From an uncultured Bacteroidia bacterium (GTDB lineage Bacteria; Bacteroidota; Bacteroidia; NS11-12g; UBA955): a DNA stretch of 64,000 nt. Of this stretch, positions 25,599 through 35,297 are shown in pieces. The notes beneath the pieces were generated by a model that was given only the letters and a program-made list of their open reading frames with translations, was not told the origin of the DNA and made no database searches. A program made the position numbers and the translations under genes. Position 1 is the first letter of the stretch. Every line of letters begins with the position of its first letter. The DNA lies in the NCBI GenBank assembly GCA_938086785.1, contig CALKCM010000003.1:73930-137929 (forward strand), given 5' to 3'.

Positions 25599-27200
25599 TT
25601 ACTTCACGCGAAGTAATTGTCCTATCCCAATGGTATTGCTCTTTAGTTTATTGAGCTTTTTTATACCAGCAATGGTTGTTTTGTATTTTTTTGCAATGGA
25701 GTAGAGGCTCTGGCCAGATTTTACCTTGTGAAACACCCGCTTGTTGGATTTATGGTTCTGGTCTATTTTAGGTATAACAGGTAAATCTTTTCTCTTATTA
25801 TCTCTAAAAATAGTGAGTCGCTGGCCCGTATTTAATTGGTCACTCGTGAGTTTATTCCACCGCATAATATCTTCGGGTTGCACGTCATAAGCCAGGCTTA
25901 TTCGGTATAAGTTTTGGCCTCTTCCTACTTGGTGAATAATGCGTTTTGGCTTGTCTTCCAAAGGCCTGTCATCTGATTTTTTCTCTCTAGATTCCGATGC
26001 CTCTGTAATATAATTAGGAATGACAAGCGCTGAATTTTTCGCAATGATCACTTCGTTAAAGGCATTTTTAATGGCACTTGAAATAAGTTGCTCTTTTTTT
26101 CTGCATCCCTTGGCATTTAAATGCACTTTGTTTTTTTGGAGTAATCCACTATTCAACCATTTGTGGGCACCTCCTTTTGCTCCGCTGGCGGCATACCAAT
26201 CTATAAATGCCGCATTTTGTGTAAAACTTGCTTTTTTAAAATCTTTAGTAAAAGCGCCTGTTTCGGAAAGGGGATAGGAATACCTGTATGTTTCTTGGGG
26301 TGAAATGCATAAAATGGAAGCTTGCGAAGACCATTTCTTTAAATCTCTAAGGACTTTAGTCATTTCTGTTTTGGTCGTAGTTGAATGATAGGAATGCAAC
26401 AATTGGGAAACACCAGGATCTATTACAATAAGTTCTGGCTTAATTTCAGTCAGGTGTTTTATCAATAAACTTTCCTTTAGCATCGCTTTAAAAACGCCAC
26501 CTATTATAGGAATTTGATGTACAATTAATGCTGAAGTATTGATGGGTTCCAGATATAATCCATGCAAGGTAAATTGAACCTGAGAAGAACTATTCTGAAC
26601 GGTTCTTATTTCAATTGTACGTATTTGAGTTTCATTTAAGGAAAGTTCAAATACATCATCTGGTATTTTTGATTTAATAAGATAGGTTTCCTTCTCATTG
26701 ATGATGACTTTTAAATCAAAGGAAGTTTCAGACTGTTCCGTAAGTATTTTTAAACGATATCTGTTTTTTGGAAAGGGCCTAGCGTATTGAAATATTAATT
26801 TTGCATCGCGCTGATTGGTATAGGTAACATAGCCTCCAAGACCTAGGCTTTTTTCTGGAGTCACTTCATGAATGAGTGAATAATTCCATTTCCCCAAAGC
26901 CCGACTATTGTAGAAGGGAGGATCGACTTGATTTGCAACGCAATAGGCATTTGCCAAACCCGGAATGACGAAGGCATGCGTAGAGTCGAAAAAATGAGTG
27001 GATTGAATTTCAAAACCGAGCTTATCTGTTATGTAAATTGCATTTTTTACCTTGGATAGCTCTTCTGATGTATCGAAAAAATGAAGTAAATGTGCCCTGT
27101 TTTGATATTGTGTCTTAAGGTACTGCGGCTTTAATTCTAGTTGTCCTAAAGCCATGTTACCAATGGTCATCGTTAGGAGAAGAGCGTAAATCCGAATCAT
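25599..27200 (-). CDS. Exported SGNH-hydrolase-like protein with two LysM domains
   Basis: Encodes 533 residues: a signal peptide (to about residue 19), a beta-rich region, an SGNH/GDSL-like domain (about 225-390) and two C-terminal LysM domains (VGRGQNLYRISLAYDV and VKSGQSLYSIAKKYKT) that bind peptidoglycan. The hydrolase-like region ends AFIDWYAASGAKGGAHKW ... KVHLNAKG, as in the acetylxylan/PatB-type esterases found with LysM in Bacteroidota. However the usual GTNE block reads DPGVSQ, and the Asp of the D-x-V-H dyad reads Asn (KNKVH), so the active site looks lost. It may be a peptidoglycan-binding pseudo-enzyme. Comparison is from memory, so confidence in the loss is moderate. Confidence 0.75.
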   Translation of the reverse strand: MIRIYALLLTMTIGNMALGQLELKPQYLKTQYQNRAHLLHFFDTSEELSKVKNAIYITDKLGFEIQSTHFFDSTHAFVIPGLANAYCVANQVDPPFYNSRALGKWNYSLIHEVTPEKSLGLGGYVTYTNQRDAKLIFQYARPFPKNRYRLKILTEQSETSFDLKVIINEKETYLIKSKIPDDVFELSLNETQIRTIEIRTVQNSSSQVQFTLHGLYLEPINTSALIVHQIPIIGGVFKAMLKESLLIKHLTEIKPELIVIDPGVSQLLHSYHSTTTKTEMTKVLRDLKKWSSQASILCISPQETYRYSYPLSETGAFTKDFKKASFTQNAAFIDWYAASGAKGGAHKWLNSGLLQKNKVHLNAKGCRKKEQLISSAIKNAFNEVIIAKNSALVIPNYITEASESREKKSDDRPLEDKPKRIIHQVGRGQNLYRISLAYDVQPEDIMRWNKLTSDQLNTGQRLTIFRDNKRKDLPVIPKIDQNHKSNKRVFHKVKSGQSLYSIAKKYKTTIAGIKKLNKLKSNTIGIGQLLRVK

Positions 27201-27267
27201 TTATATGTCAATCAAAATACGAAAATGGGCTGAATAAAAGAATTTCTTCTTTTAAACGCTTCTTTTT

Positions 27268-28710
27268 CTAGTTGTTCAGTTTTTGGTTAAGCACTTGATT
27301 AACCATTTTGGGGTTTAATTTTCCTTTTCCTCGTTTCATGCACTCCCCAACAAAAAGACCGAGTAATCCTTTTTTTCCAGACTTATATGCCTGCACTTTA
27401 TCGGAATATTCTTCAAGAACTTCCGCCACAATTTCTTCAACTAAGCTGCTATCTGTCGATTGTACTAGTCCAAGTATACTGGCAGCTTCCATTGGGCTTA
27501 CTTCTAGATTCTCTATTAAGTAAGGGAATAGTTTTTTAGCCGCCACAGAGTGACTCACCGTCTCTTTATCCACTAATGCTATAATATCGGCAATGGTTTT
27601 TGCAGCAAGTTTAAAATCAGAAATGTCAATGGCATGTTCATTTAAATATCCTTTTATGTTTACGGATAACCAGTTGGCTGCCGATTTATAGTTTTTAGTA
27701 TGTTTAGTTATTTCCTCAAAATAGCGCGCAATATGCTTTTCGTCAATCAAAACTCCTGCATCATATTCGCTGAGTCCAAAAGATTGAGTAAATTTATCAA
27801 AAAGTTCCTCAGGCAAGGGAGGCATCTCATTCCGAATGTTCTTTAAATGTGCATCGGTAATATGAGTAGGGGGTAAATCAGGCTCAGGAAAATACCTGTA
27901 ATCATTGACCATTTCCTTTTTTCTCATGCTAAAAGTCTTACCCTTCAACGCATTAAAACCTCTAGTTTCACCAAAAACAGTACCTCCAGCTTGAATTAAT
28001 TCGGTTTGCCTAATAATTTCATGTTCTATTGCTCGTTTTACATTGCTAATAGAATTCATGTTCTTGACTTCTACTTTCGTTCCAAATGTGCTAGATCCTT
28101 TGGGCATGACAGAAACGTTTGCATCGCATCTTAAACTTCCTTCTTCCATGTTTCCATCACATATTTCCAAGTACCTAACCAATCGGCGTACTTCAGTTAC
28201 AAATGCATAGGCTTCTTCTGCATTTTTAATATCTGGTTCAGTTACAATTTCTACGAGGGGAGTTCCCGCTCTGTTATAATCAATTAAGCTATCTGTTAAA
28301 TCTTGATCATGCATGCTTTTACCCGTATCCTCCTCCATATGAATACGCGTAAGGGCAATTTCTTTTTGGCCGGTGGGCGTTTTAATTTTCACTCTTCCGC
28401 CATTGCAAATAGGTGTATCAAACTGAGTGATTTGATAGCCTTTGGGTAAATCTGCGTAAAAGTAATTTTTTCTGGAATATTGATTTTCTCTGCGGATATC
28501 AGAATTGAGTGCCAAGCCCAGTTTAATAGCATTATTAATGGCCATAGCGTTGTGCATGGGAAGGGTGCCAGGGTGTGCTAAGTTTATAACACTTAGTTGG
28601 GTATTAGGCATGCCTCCGTACGCTGCACTTTCGCCTGAGAAGGCTTTTGTTTTAGTTAAAAGCTGCACGTGAATCTCTAGCCCTATGACTGCTTCGAATT
28701 CTATATCCAT
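27268..28710 (-). CDS. gatB: Aspartyl/glutamyl-tRNA amidotransferase subunit B
   Basis: A 480-residue subunit of GatCAB, which converts Glu-tRNA(Gln) and often Asp-tRNA(Asn) to the amidated forms. The signature block (RKNYFYADLPKGYQITQFD) and EDTGKSMH are present, with a helical C-terminal YqeY-like tail domain. GatA and GatC are not in this window. Its -7 box TACTTTTG ends six bases before the ATG; TAGGAG in that gap could also act as a Shine-Dalgarno-like sequence. Confidence 0.96.
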   Translation of the reverse strand: MDIEFEAVIGLEIHVQLLTKTKAFSGESAAYGGMPNTQLSVINLAHPGTLPMHNAMAINNAIKLGLALNSDIRRENQYSRKNYFYADLPKGYQITQFDTPICNGGRVKIKTPTGQKEIALTRIHMEEDTGKSMHDQDLTDSLIDYNRAGTPLVEIVTEPDIKNAEEAYAFVTEVRRLVRYLEICDGNMEEGSLRCDANVSVMPKGSSTFGTKVEVKNMNSISNVKRAIEHEIIRQTELIQAGGTVFGETRGFNALKGKTFSMRKKEMVNDYRYFPEPDLPPTHITDAHLKNIRNEMPPLPEELFDKFTQSFGLSEYDAGVLIDEKHIARYFEEITKHTKNYKSAANWLSVNIKGYLNEHAIDISDFKLAAKTIADIIALVDKETVSHSVAAKKLFPYLIENLEVSPMEAASILGLVQSTDSSLVEEIVAEVLEEYSDKVQAYKSGKKGLLGLFVGECMKRGKGKLNPKMVNQVLNQKLNN

Positions 28711-28716
28711 CTCCTA

Positions 28717-28724
28717 CAAAAGTA
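28717..28724 (-). promoter_or_regulatory. -7 promoter box of gatB
   Basis: TACTTTTG on the minus strand, exact consensus, six bases before the ATG. Confidence 0.55.
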
Positions 28725-28830
28725 AAATAGTATTCTTAAACTAAGGCATGGATAGACTATTACTTTATGCAGATGTTTTTTTTTCATTATTTTCATGCAT
28801 TTGATTGATTGCTTAGTATTTTCGTGCAGG

Positions 28831-29643
28831 ATGAAAAATTGGCTAAATCAAGAGATTTTTACGGTTGGAGTGCATAATATCACCTACGGAATAATTATTG
28901 GTCTTGCTATAGTATGGCTTATTACATGGCTTGTTATTCGATTAAGTCGATACCTTATTTTTAGGGTTCGCCGTTTTGAATCTGGACAAAAGCATGCCAT
29001 ATTTCAACTGCTGCAATACGTGATTATCATTACTGCGATATTATATAGTTTTGAAATTATTCATATTCGATGGAACTTAATTATTGCAAGTTCTGCAGCT
29101 ATTTTAGTAGGTGTTGGTCTGGGTTTACAGAATTTATTCAATGATTTTATGTCAGGAATCATTTTACTCATGGATAGCACCATTCAAGTAAACAATATTA
29201 TACAATTAGAGGATAATACCATAGGCAGGGTAGAAGATATACGTATGCGCACAACCACGCTTAAAGATCGTGAAGGTCGGTATATTATAGTTCCAAACCG
29301 CTTGTTTACGGGCAATAAGGTGGTCAATTGGACCATGGAAAAACAGTTGAATAGATTTACAGTTGAAATTGGGGTTGATTATTCCTCGGATGTTGATAGA
29401 GTAAAAAGCATCCTTTATAAGGCGGCAGAGAATCATAGCACGGTATCAAAAAAACCAGCTCCCATTGTACGGATTTCAGATTTTGCAGAGTCTGCCATTG
29501 TCTTTGAACTTCTTTATTGGTCTTTGGATATTTTTTATATGGATAATCATAAAGCAGAAATACGCTGGGAAATATTGCAAGAGTTTAGAAAACAAAACGT
29601 TACGATTCCCTTTCCTCAACGTACTGTACATATGCCAAAGTAG
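28831..29643 (+). CDS. MscS-family mechanosensitive channel
   Basis: Encodes 270 residues. Three hydrophobic segments come first (about 12-35, 55-75 and 85-105), the last being the glycine/alanine-rich pore helix (SSAAILVGVGLGLQNLFNDF). The cytosolic beta domain follows with LEDNTIGRVEDIRMRTTTLKDREGRYIIVPNRLF, which is the MscS signature. The channel releases solutes upon hypo-osmotic shock. The start ATG at 28831 gives the short N-terminus typical of small MscS proteins; the frame is open 12 codons further up. It ends at a bidirectional terminator shared with the cold-shock gene. Confidence 0.92.
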   Translation: MKNWLNQEIFTVGVHNITYGIIIGLAIVWLITWLVIRLSRYLIFRVRRFESGQKHAIFQLLQYVIIITAILYSFEIIHIRWNLIIASSAAILVGVGLGLQNLFNDFMSGIILLMDSTIQVNNIIQLEDNTIGRVEDIRMRTTTLKDREGRYIIVPNRLFTGNKVVNWTMEKQLNRFTVEIGVDYSSDVDRVKSILYKAAENHSTVSKKPAPIVRISDFAESAIVFELLYWSLDIFYMDNHKAEIRWEILQEFRKQNVTIPFPQRTVHMPK

Positions 29644-29676
29644 CTCTGTTTCGAGGAAACTAAAAAGTTTCTTACA

Positions 29677-29710
29677 TAAAAAATCCTCTGCAAAGCAGAG
29701 GATTTTTTTT
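29677..29710. terminator. Bidirectional terminator between mscS-like and csp genes
   Basis: ATCCTCTGC and GCAGAGGAT form a perfect stem with a three-base AAA loop, flanked by A and T runs on either side, suited to both convergent genes. Confidence 0.85.
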
Positions 29711-29737
29711 AATGCTATAATTTTAAGATAGAAGTAA

Positions 29738-29929
29738 TTAAACAACTTTCACATTTACTGCATTTAGTCCTTTTTGACCTTCTTCAACATCATAACTTAC
29801 GTTATCCCCTTCGGCGATTCTGTCAGTTAATCCATTTTGATGTACAAAAACATCTTTACTACCATCTTCTGGTACGATAAATCCAAATCCTTTGGACTCA
29901 TTAAAAAATTTTACGGTTCCGTTACTCAT
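29738..29929 (-). CDS. Cold-shock protein, CspA family
   Basis: A 63-residue single OB-fold protein that binds single-stranded RNA and DNA. Both nucleic-acid motifs are intact: KGFGFI (RNP1) and VFVHQ (RNP2). It is the normal length. A -7 box TACATTTG followed by C lies 20 bases before the ATG, a short leader compared with the long structured leaders of enterobacterial cspA. It is followed by a bidirectional terminator and appears monocistronic. Confidence 0.96.
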   Translation of the reverse strand: MSNGTVKFFNESKGFGFIVPEDGSKDVFVHQNGLTDRIAEGDNVSYDVEEGQKGLNAVNVKVV

Positions 29930-29949
29930 AATTGTTAAAAAATATGCCG

Positions 29950-29957
29950 CAAATGTA
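29950..29957 (-). promoter_or_regulatory. -7 promoter box of the cold-shock gene
   Basis: TACATTTG followed by C on the minus strand, 20 bases before the ATG at 29929. Confidence 0.55.
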
Positions 29958-30031
29958 AGGCTTAATCATCGAGACTACCACTATTTACTTAAAATAAGTT
30001 TGTAAAGTGCTGGTTTTACTTGATTCGTTGC

Positions 30032-33000
30032 TTAATCAACACCCAGTTTGTCTTTAAATCTGATAATTTGTCTTGGACTGGCTTTCCGCAAGAAATATTC
30101 ATCTGTTTTAATTTTATCATAGGATTCTGCAAATATTTCATTCAGTTTAGCATCACTGGAAAGTACGTAGGCAAAATTCTTTTGGAGGTTGATATAGAAA
30201 TATTGATTATCTCCGTAAGTCATGTAAAGGTATATGTTTTCCCCACTGCGTTTGCTTTCTACAAGCATTGTCGCATTCACCGATTTATGAATAGGAGTTC
30301 CGTCAAAATTAATAAGTTCGATAGCCTCATGACAATACATTCCCCTCAGGCGGCTATTCCATCTAAAGTTAGCATTATTAAATATCATCTTATAATCGAC
30401 TCCCTTTTTGCCAGCTAAAATATCTTTGAAAACGATGTTGTCAATGATTTTCTGAGCATTCTTTGGATTGTCTACCATTTCTCCAATAGCATCTTTGAAG
30501 AAGGCATTGTTGGGAGAAATACTCCCTTTCCCTTTGCCTAAAAGCGCTGCTTTAAGAACAGATGTATACTCCTTTGGTAGAGGGAAATCTAGCATCATGG
30601 CCATTTTAAAGTTAAAAGTACTATCTCCTTTCATGCGATCTGCCGTACCCGCACTTTTAAACTTAATAATTTTACTATCTATACCAAAATTGAGCAAGCC
30701 CTCTGCATGTATAGACTTATCTTTTTCGTTTAATTGGATAAAATTACCTTTCAAACCGCCGTTAAGGAGTTTGTCTTTGCTTCCTGCAAAAAAGCTATTC
30801 TTCTTCTTGTCGTAATAGAAAATACCCGTGTCATTGCTTACATCCTGATCTGAGTATCTTCGCTTCCAACTAAAAAATAACGGATAGATATGGCTGCTAT
30901 CATTGGCAATAAAAAGTCCCACGTATTGGCGCTTATTTCTTTTATCTCTAGGATCACTTACTTCGATAATTACATTTTTTGGATCTACTGTATTCTTGAA
31001 TTTAATCCAGTTAGATGGAATAATATATGTAAAGTTCTGAAGAGGTTTAACATATCCAGTAAATGCTATATTTTGCTGAGTGGATTTAACATTGGCAAAC
31101 CCTTTGTATCCAATTTTAAGATCAAGTGTAAAACTGTCTTTTTCGAGTAAGTTTCCCACTGCCGATATGTATGCTTTATCTGCAACAACAACACTATCCA
31201 ATCGAAATTCTTGCTTTAAGCCATTGCCGGTAGTGTAAACATATTTACCTGAACCACGTACTTTCCATTTTCCATACACCTTTATGTCCATGTCATATAT
31301 CTCATGGAATTTATCTTGGCGATTAGCAATAAGTTTGGTTCCTTTCAAGATATCAATGGAGCCATTTTCTCTAATTTTAGCTATACCATCATTGAGGTAT
31401 AGTCGAGAATCAGCAACGTCTATGTATGGGATTTCTTCTACAGTTAAGCTGTAATTTTCTAAATCATAGATGCCTCTTTTGCCTTCGAATTGTAAACTAT
31501 CCTGAGTAGGGTTGGTCGATCTAAAAACGGGTTTTACGCCAGCCATGCTTGGTCCAACTTTCGCTGTGATTTTCTTCTTGTCCATGTCCCAGAAGTAATC
31601 GTTTAAATTGGTTGCAAAGGTGTTGAATGGGAACAAGGTTTCCGCTCCTACATTATTGTTGCCAAATTTCCCTATTCTTTGGTCAAAATCAAATGTTCCG
31701 TTAATATTATTCGACTGGAAGGCAATTTTAGTTGTATCGGCAGTATAAATTTTTAGGCTAGCCACTTTTGATTTTGACTTGTTGGGGGAGAGTTTCATGT
31801 CAGCACTTGATAGTTTTGCCAAATCCCACGACAGGGTACCATTGCCACTTAGGCTAGAGGGCGACTGTGTTATGCTGCCATCAAAGTCATACTTTTGCTT
31901 AAAAATTTTAATAGGTGTTTTGCCCTTTGTTACTTTATATTCATCCTGATATGGCGTCCATTCTACACTAGGTTTATCGGCATTAACTAGAGGGTATATG
32001 GAGTTTTCTGCTAGAGTAAATGATTTTGCTTGCCCTATGGTTTTATTGGGCAACAACAATATTCTCTCAAATTCGGTTTTACCTGTTTCATATTCTATAC
32101 TTCCATTCTCCCCATAAAATCCTTCTTCACTTAGGTTCATCGTCATGGTTCCTTTTCCTTTGCCGCCATACATTGGATAGCCTTCGGCAGGGGTGTTTTT
32201 AATGAATCCTAGGGAGTAATCGGATTGAATAGAAGCTTTGTGCCTAAATTCTGGAAATATATTAGCACTAATAAATGTACCGTCAAACTGGAGGCCGTCT
32301 AAAGCAAAGTTATCTAAACTATCAATTTCAAACGGGTCCACCTCAAATTTAAAGTTATCCGCGGTATAGGCTCCTCCATGAATATGTGGTTTGTCATATA
32401 GTATTTCTGAGCCTCTTAAAGATCGGAAAATAGGGTATTCTGGATAATTTTTTAATCCACTTTTATTAAAGGGCTTATCAATAAGTAAGGTTCCATAGAT
32501 GTTTCGAAGCACTGATTTAATGGCTACATCTCCCTTCCCATTTAGATCTGGAAAGTACATACGCATGGAATCTATTTGGGTATAGCCCATGGAGAAGGTG
32601 CTGTAATTAAAGGAAAACTTTTCTCCAAAAAAGTCAAATCGTCCAGCAGCTAATAAACCACCAAAATCTAGGGTTCTATTCCTTCGTACTTTTACTACTT
32701 GCTCTTTGGGGAATGCGATGACACTTTGTGAATCTGAGAAGAAGAATTTCTGAACTCCTTGTATTTCTAATTCATTGTTTAAAAGGTTTAATCTGGCATT
32801 TGGTCGACTGGCAATGGTAGAACTTAAACGAATAACATCGTAGTCTCTTACTTTATTGTGGCTTTGAACTGCTGCAAAAAGTTTTAAACTCAGTGTAACA
32901 CTGTCGGTTTTCGGGTCGTAAATAATGTAACCCTTATCGTGCAGTTCAATCATTGGCGTTTTTAAATAGGTTGTTCTAGATCCTATAAAGTCGGCGTATC

Positions 33001-34420
33001 CATCTAGGTGAAAAGTCCTTGTTTTGCGGCGTAAATTCCGAGAAAAGTAAGAGTTTAGCGCTTCTAATGGATGGATGCTTAAGCCTCCTTTAATGCGGGA
33101 ATAGAGCATTTCTTTATAGAAACTATTGGAGGTAAAGAAAGCGGCTTGGTCGTTGTTTGTATTATCGAATTTAATAAAAGGAGTTTCTGTTTCCCAGATA
33201 AGCTGTTCTACATAGAGTTCCATTTTATGATAATTGGCATCAAAGGGTCTGCGTTGAAGGCCCTTGTCATTTCTAGATGCAATAAATAAGTTTTTATTAA
33301 ATTTATAATTGATGGCGAGGCCGGGATGTGTAATATCTCCAGAGTCGGAGTGCACAATTAGTGATGCCTTGCTGCTTCGTGCAGATTCATTATCAATCTT
33401 AAATTCGTCGCTAATTATGGTAACTTTCTTTTTACCTTTAAAGTAAATGTGAATAGTGGTCGGGGAGTTGCTGGCCGTTTTTGTTATAATTTTTCTCCCT
33501 TTCATTGCATAGCCGCCTTCGAAGGTGGCCTTTTCTCCCACAATTCCTTTGATTTCTAGGGTGTTTTTAAAGGAATAGAATTGGGGATATATTCCTCTAA
33601 CAACTGCGTTACTATCCGTAGATAAAGATAATTTATCTCTGAACCTTCCGAGAATAGGCTTGCTGAAAAACTTTTCTCTATACAGTCGAACAGTATCAAA
33701 TGTTAAATTGGTATTGTTAAGTTTTAATTTATATGCGTCAAACTCAACATAGGCTTTATCTGATTTAATCACTCGGTCAAAGCCAATGCTTCCCTTAGAA
33801 CCTATCCATTGATTTTTACTTGGGTAAAACGAACCACTGGTATTGCGAATAACAATAGAGTCCATGGCACCTGAAAGTTTTAAATCTGTATTCTCGAAAT
33901 CAATATGAAAATCAGATCCATCGAAATTAAAATTAAACGCTTTCGTGCTTACCGTCCATTTTTCATTTTTGGAGGAATAAATAAGCCTATCTTGAAATAA
34001 GTTCTTAGAAACTTTTAGGAATGATAAGTAACTTCGCTTGTCTTTATTAATTAAAACTTTTGAAATTTTTTGCCATTCATCTAAGTTATGACTAGGTAAT
34101 TTGTTTTGAACAAAGGCACCTATGCTCCCCAAAAAAAATTCAAAATAGGGCGTTTGAGGAAGTCCCTCAGCCACCATATTGTTGCTTATTTTGATGATTT
34201 GTTCTTTTTGAAAAGGGCTAAATTTCCCTTGTTCCCAAGCATCGGAAAATACTTTGAATTCTTTTACTAAGACGGGATTGTCCGTTTGATTGAGGAAGTT
34301 TTCAAACTCTAAAATAAACTCTTTAGGATTGGTATTAAAGCTTTTCACCTGTGCTCGAATACCTACAAAAGTGGTAAGAAAACCAAGGCCTAGAAATAGA
34401 AATAACTTTTTCCTCATCAT
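30032..34420 (-). CDS. Very large exported protein of unknown function
   Basis: Encodes 1462 residues. A signal peptide (LFLFLGLGFLTTFVGIRAQ) is followed by a helical region of about 120 residues and then about 1300 residues rich in short beta strands, with repeated phrases of the type 'FDGSDFHIDFENTDLKLSG', 'KLNLLNNELEIQG' and 'TLSWDLAKLSSADMKL'. This is reminiscent of long beta-taco or AsmA-like envelope proteins but I do not recognise the family. There is no T9SS sorting domain; the C-terminus is soluble and ends FLRKASPRQIIRFKDKLGVD. Two ATGs begin the gene. It is flanked by cspA and tpiA with own spacing, so likely transcribed alone. A protein of this type conserved across Bacteroidota seems plausible, but is not verified. 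Confidence 0.75.
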   Translation of the reverse strand: MMRKKLFLFLGLGFLTTFVGIRAQVKSFNTNPKEFILEFENFLNQTDNPVLVKEFKVFSDAWEQGKFSPFQKEQIIKISNNMVAEGLPQTPYFEFFLGSIGAFVQNKLPSHNLDEWQKISKVLINKDKRSYLSFLKVSKNLFQDRLIYSSKNEKWTVSTKAFNFNFDGSDFHIDFENTDLKLSGAMDSIVIRNTSGSFYPSKNQWIGSKGSIGFDRVIKSDKAYVEFDAYKLKLNNTNLTFDTVRLYREKFFSKPILGRFRDKLSLSTDSNAVVRGIYPQFYSFKNTLEIKGIVGEKATFEGGYAMKGRKIITKTASNSPTTIHIYFKGKKKVTIISDEFKIDNESARSSKASLIVHSDSGDITHPGLAINYKFNKNLFIASRNDKGLQRRPFDANYHKMELYVEQLIWETETPFIKFDNTNNDQAAFFTSNSFYKEMLYSRIKGGLSIHPLEALNSYFSRNLRRKTRTFHLDGYADFIGSRTTYLKTPMIELHDKGYIIYDPKTDSVTLSLKLFAAVQSHNKVRDYDVIRLSSTIASRPNARLNLLNNELEIQGVQKFFFSDSQSVIAFPKEQVVKVRRNRTLDFGGLLAAGRFDFFGEKFSFNYSTFSMGYTQIDSMRMYFPDLNGKGDVAIKSVLRNIYGTLLIDKPFNKSGLKNYPEYPIFRSLRGSEILYDKPHIHGGAYTADNFKFEVDPFEIDSLDNFALDGLQFDGTFISANIFPEFRHKASIQSDYSLGFIKNTPAEGYPMYGGKGKGTMTMNLSEEGFYGENGSIEYETGKTEFERILLLPNKTIGQAKSFTLAENSIYPLVNADKPSVEWTPYQDEYKVTKGKTPIKIFKQKYDFDGSITQSPSSLSGNGTLSWDLAKLSSADMKLSPNKSKSKVASLKIYTADTTKIAFQSNNINGTFDFDQRIGKFGNNNVGAETLFPFNTFATNLNDYFWDMDKKKITAKVGPSMAGVKPVFRSTNPTQDSLQFEGKRGIYDLENYSLTVEEIPYIDVADSRLYLNDGIAKIRENGSIDILKGTKLIANRQDKFHEIYDMDIKVYGKWKVRGSGKYVYTTGNGLKQEFRLDSVVVADKAYISAVGNLLEKDSFTLDLKIGYKGFANVKSTQQNIAFTGYVKPLQNFTYIIPSNWIKFKNTVDPKNVIIEVSDPRDKRNKRQYVGLFIANDSSHIYPLFFSWKRRYSDQDVSNDTGIFYYDKKKNSFFAGSKDKLLNGGLKGNFIQLNEKDKSIHAEGLLNFGIDSKIIKFKSAGTADRMKGDSTFNFKMAMMLDFPLPKEYTSVLKAALLGKGKGSISPNNAFFKDAIGEMVDNPKNAQKIIDNIVFKDILAGKKGVDYKMIFNNANFRWNSRLRGMYCHEAIELINFDGTPIHKSVNATMLVESKRSGENIYLYMTYGDNQYFYINLQKNFAYVLSSDAKLNEIFAESYDKIKTDEYFLRKASPRQIIRFKDKLGVD

Positions 34421-34484
34421 ATTATATAAACGTAACGAGCAGTTTACACTGCTTATTGTAACTAAAAATTCATGCCAAAGGAGA

Positions 34485-35246
34485 TCACTTGGCTAATTTA
34501 TGAATATTAACAAAATCTCGGGGTTTCAAACTAGCCCCGCCAATCAAGCCTCCATCAATATCAATTTGGGATAAAAGCTCTTCGGCATTATCTGGTTTCA
34601 TGGATCCTCCGTAGAGAATTCTTGTTTCCTCTGCCATTTCTACGGAGAAATGTTGAGCTACCCAATTTCTAATGAAAGAATGTACCTCTTGTGCTTGCGC
34701 TGCACTTGCTGTTACTCCGGTACCAATGGCCCAAATTGGCTCATAAGCAATGATTAAGTTCTTGGCCGTAACACTTGTGTCTAACAAAGACTCGCTGAGC
34801 TGCCGAGATAAAACATCCCATAGTTGGCCAGATTCTCTTTGCTCCAAACTTTCGCCCAGGCAAAATATAGACACCAGGTTATTTTTGATTGCACTTATAA
34901 CTTTTTCTTTAAGGAAGGCATTGGTTTCGTTCTGGTATTCTCTGCGCTCGCTATGGCCTATGATGACATGGCTTACTCCTAAGTGGTTTAGCATTTCTGC
35001 CGATACCTCACCAGTGTAGGCCCCATTTGTTTCAGAATGACAGTTTTGAGCTCCAATAAATAAGCTTGATCCCTGCACAAGTTTGCATGCTGAAGGCAAT
35101 GCCAAATATGTGGGACATAAAACTATTTCTGAATCATTATTGCGCTCATCGCGCACCATTCCTCTAATTTCAGTGACTAAGGCTTGGCTTTGTTCCAATG
35201 AGCAATTCATTTTCCAATTACCAGCAATCACTTTTGTTCTTGTCAT
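34485..35246 (-). CDS. tpiA: Triosephosphate isomerase
   Basis: A 253-residue TIM barrel that interconverts dihydroxyacetone phosphate and glyceraldehyde 3-phosphate. The catalytic Lys (GNWKMN), His (IIGHSERR) and Glu (AYEPIWAIGTG) are all present, as is the phosphate-binding GGSMKP. The -7 box TACTTTTG ends five bases before the ATG, so the mRNA is probably leaderless. It lies downstream of recF and the small DUF5522 gene on the same strand. Confidence 0.97.
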   Translation of the reverse strand: MTRTKVIAGNWKMNCSLEQSQALVTEIRGMVRDERNNDSEIVLCPTYLALPSACKLVQGSSLFIGAQNCHSETNGAYTGEVSAEMLNHLGVSHVIIGHSERREYQNETNAFLKEKVISAIKNNLVSIFCLGESLEQRESGQLWDVLSRQLSESLLDTSVTAKNLIIAYEPIWAIGTGVTASAAQAQEVHSFIRNWVAQHFSVEMAEETRILYGGSMKPDNAEELLSQIDIDGGLIGGASLKPRDFVNIHKLAK

Positions 35247-35251
35247 AAGGG

Positions 35252-35259
35252 CAAAAGTA
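35252..35259 (-). promoter_or_regulatory. -7 promoter box of tpiA
   Basis: TACTTTTG followed by C on the minus strand, five bases before the tpiA ATG. Confidence 0.55.
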
Positions 35260-35297
35260 AGATGAATAAAATGCTGCTTTTACTCAATTCATCCACA

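Noticed and set aside
29648-29660. Small hairpin GTTTC/GAAAC after the MscS-like gene
   Set aside because: Too short, no T run, and the strong terminator directly after it explains the region.
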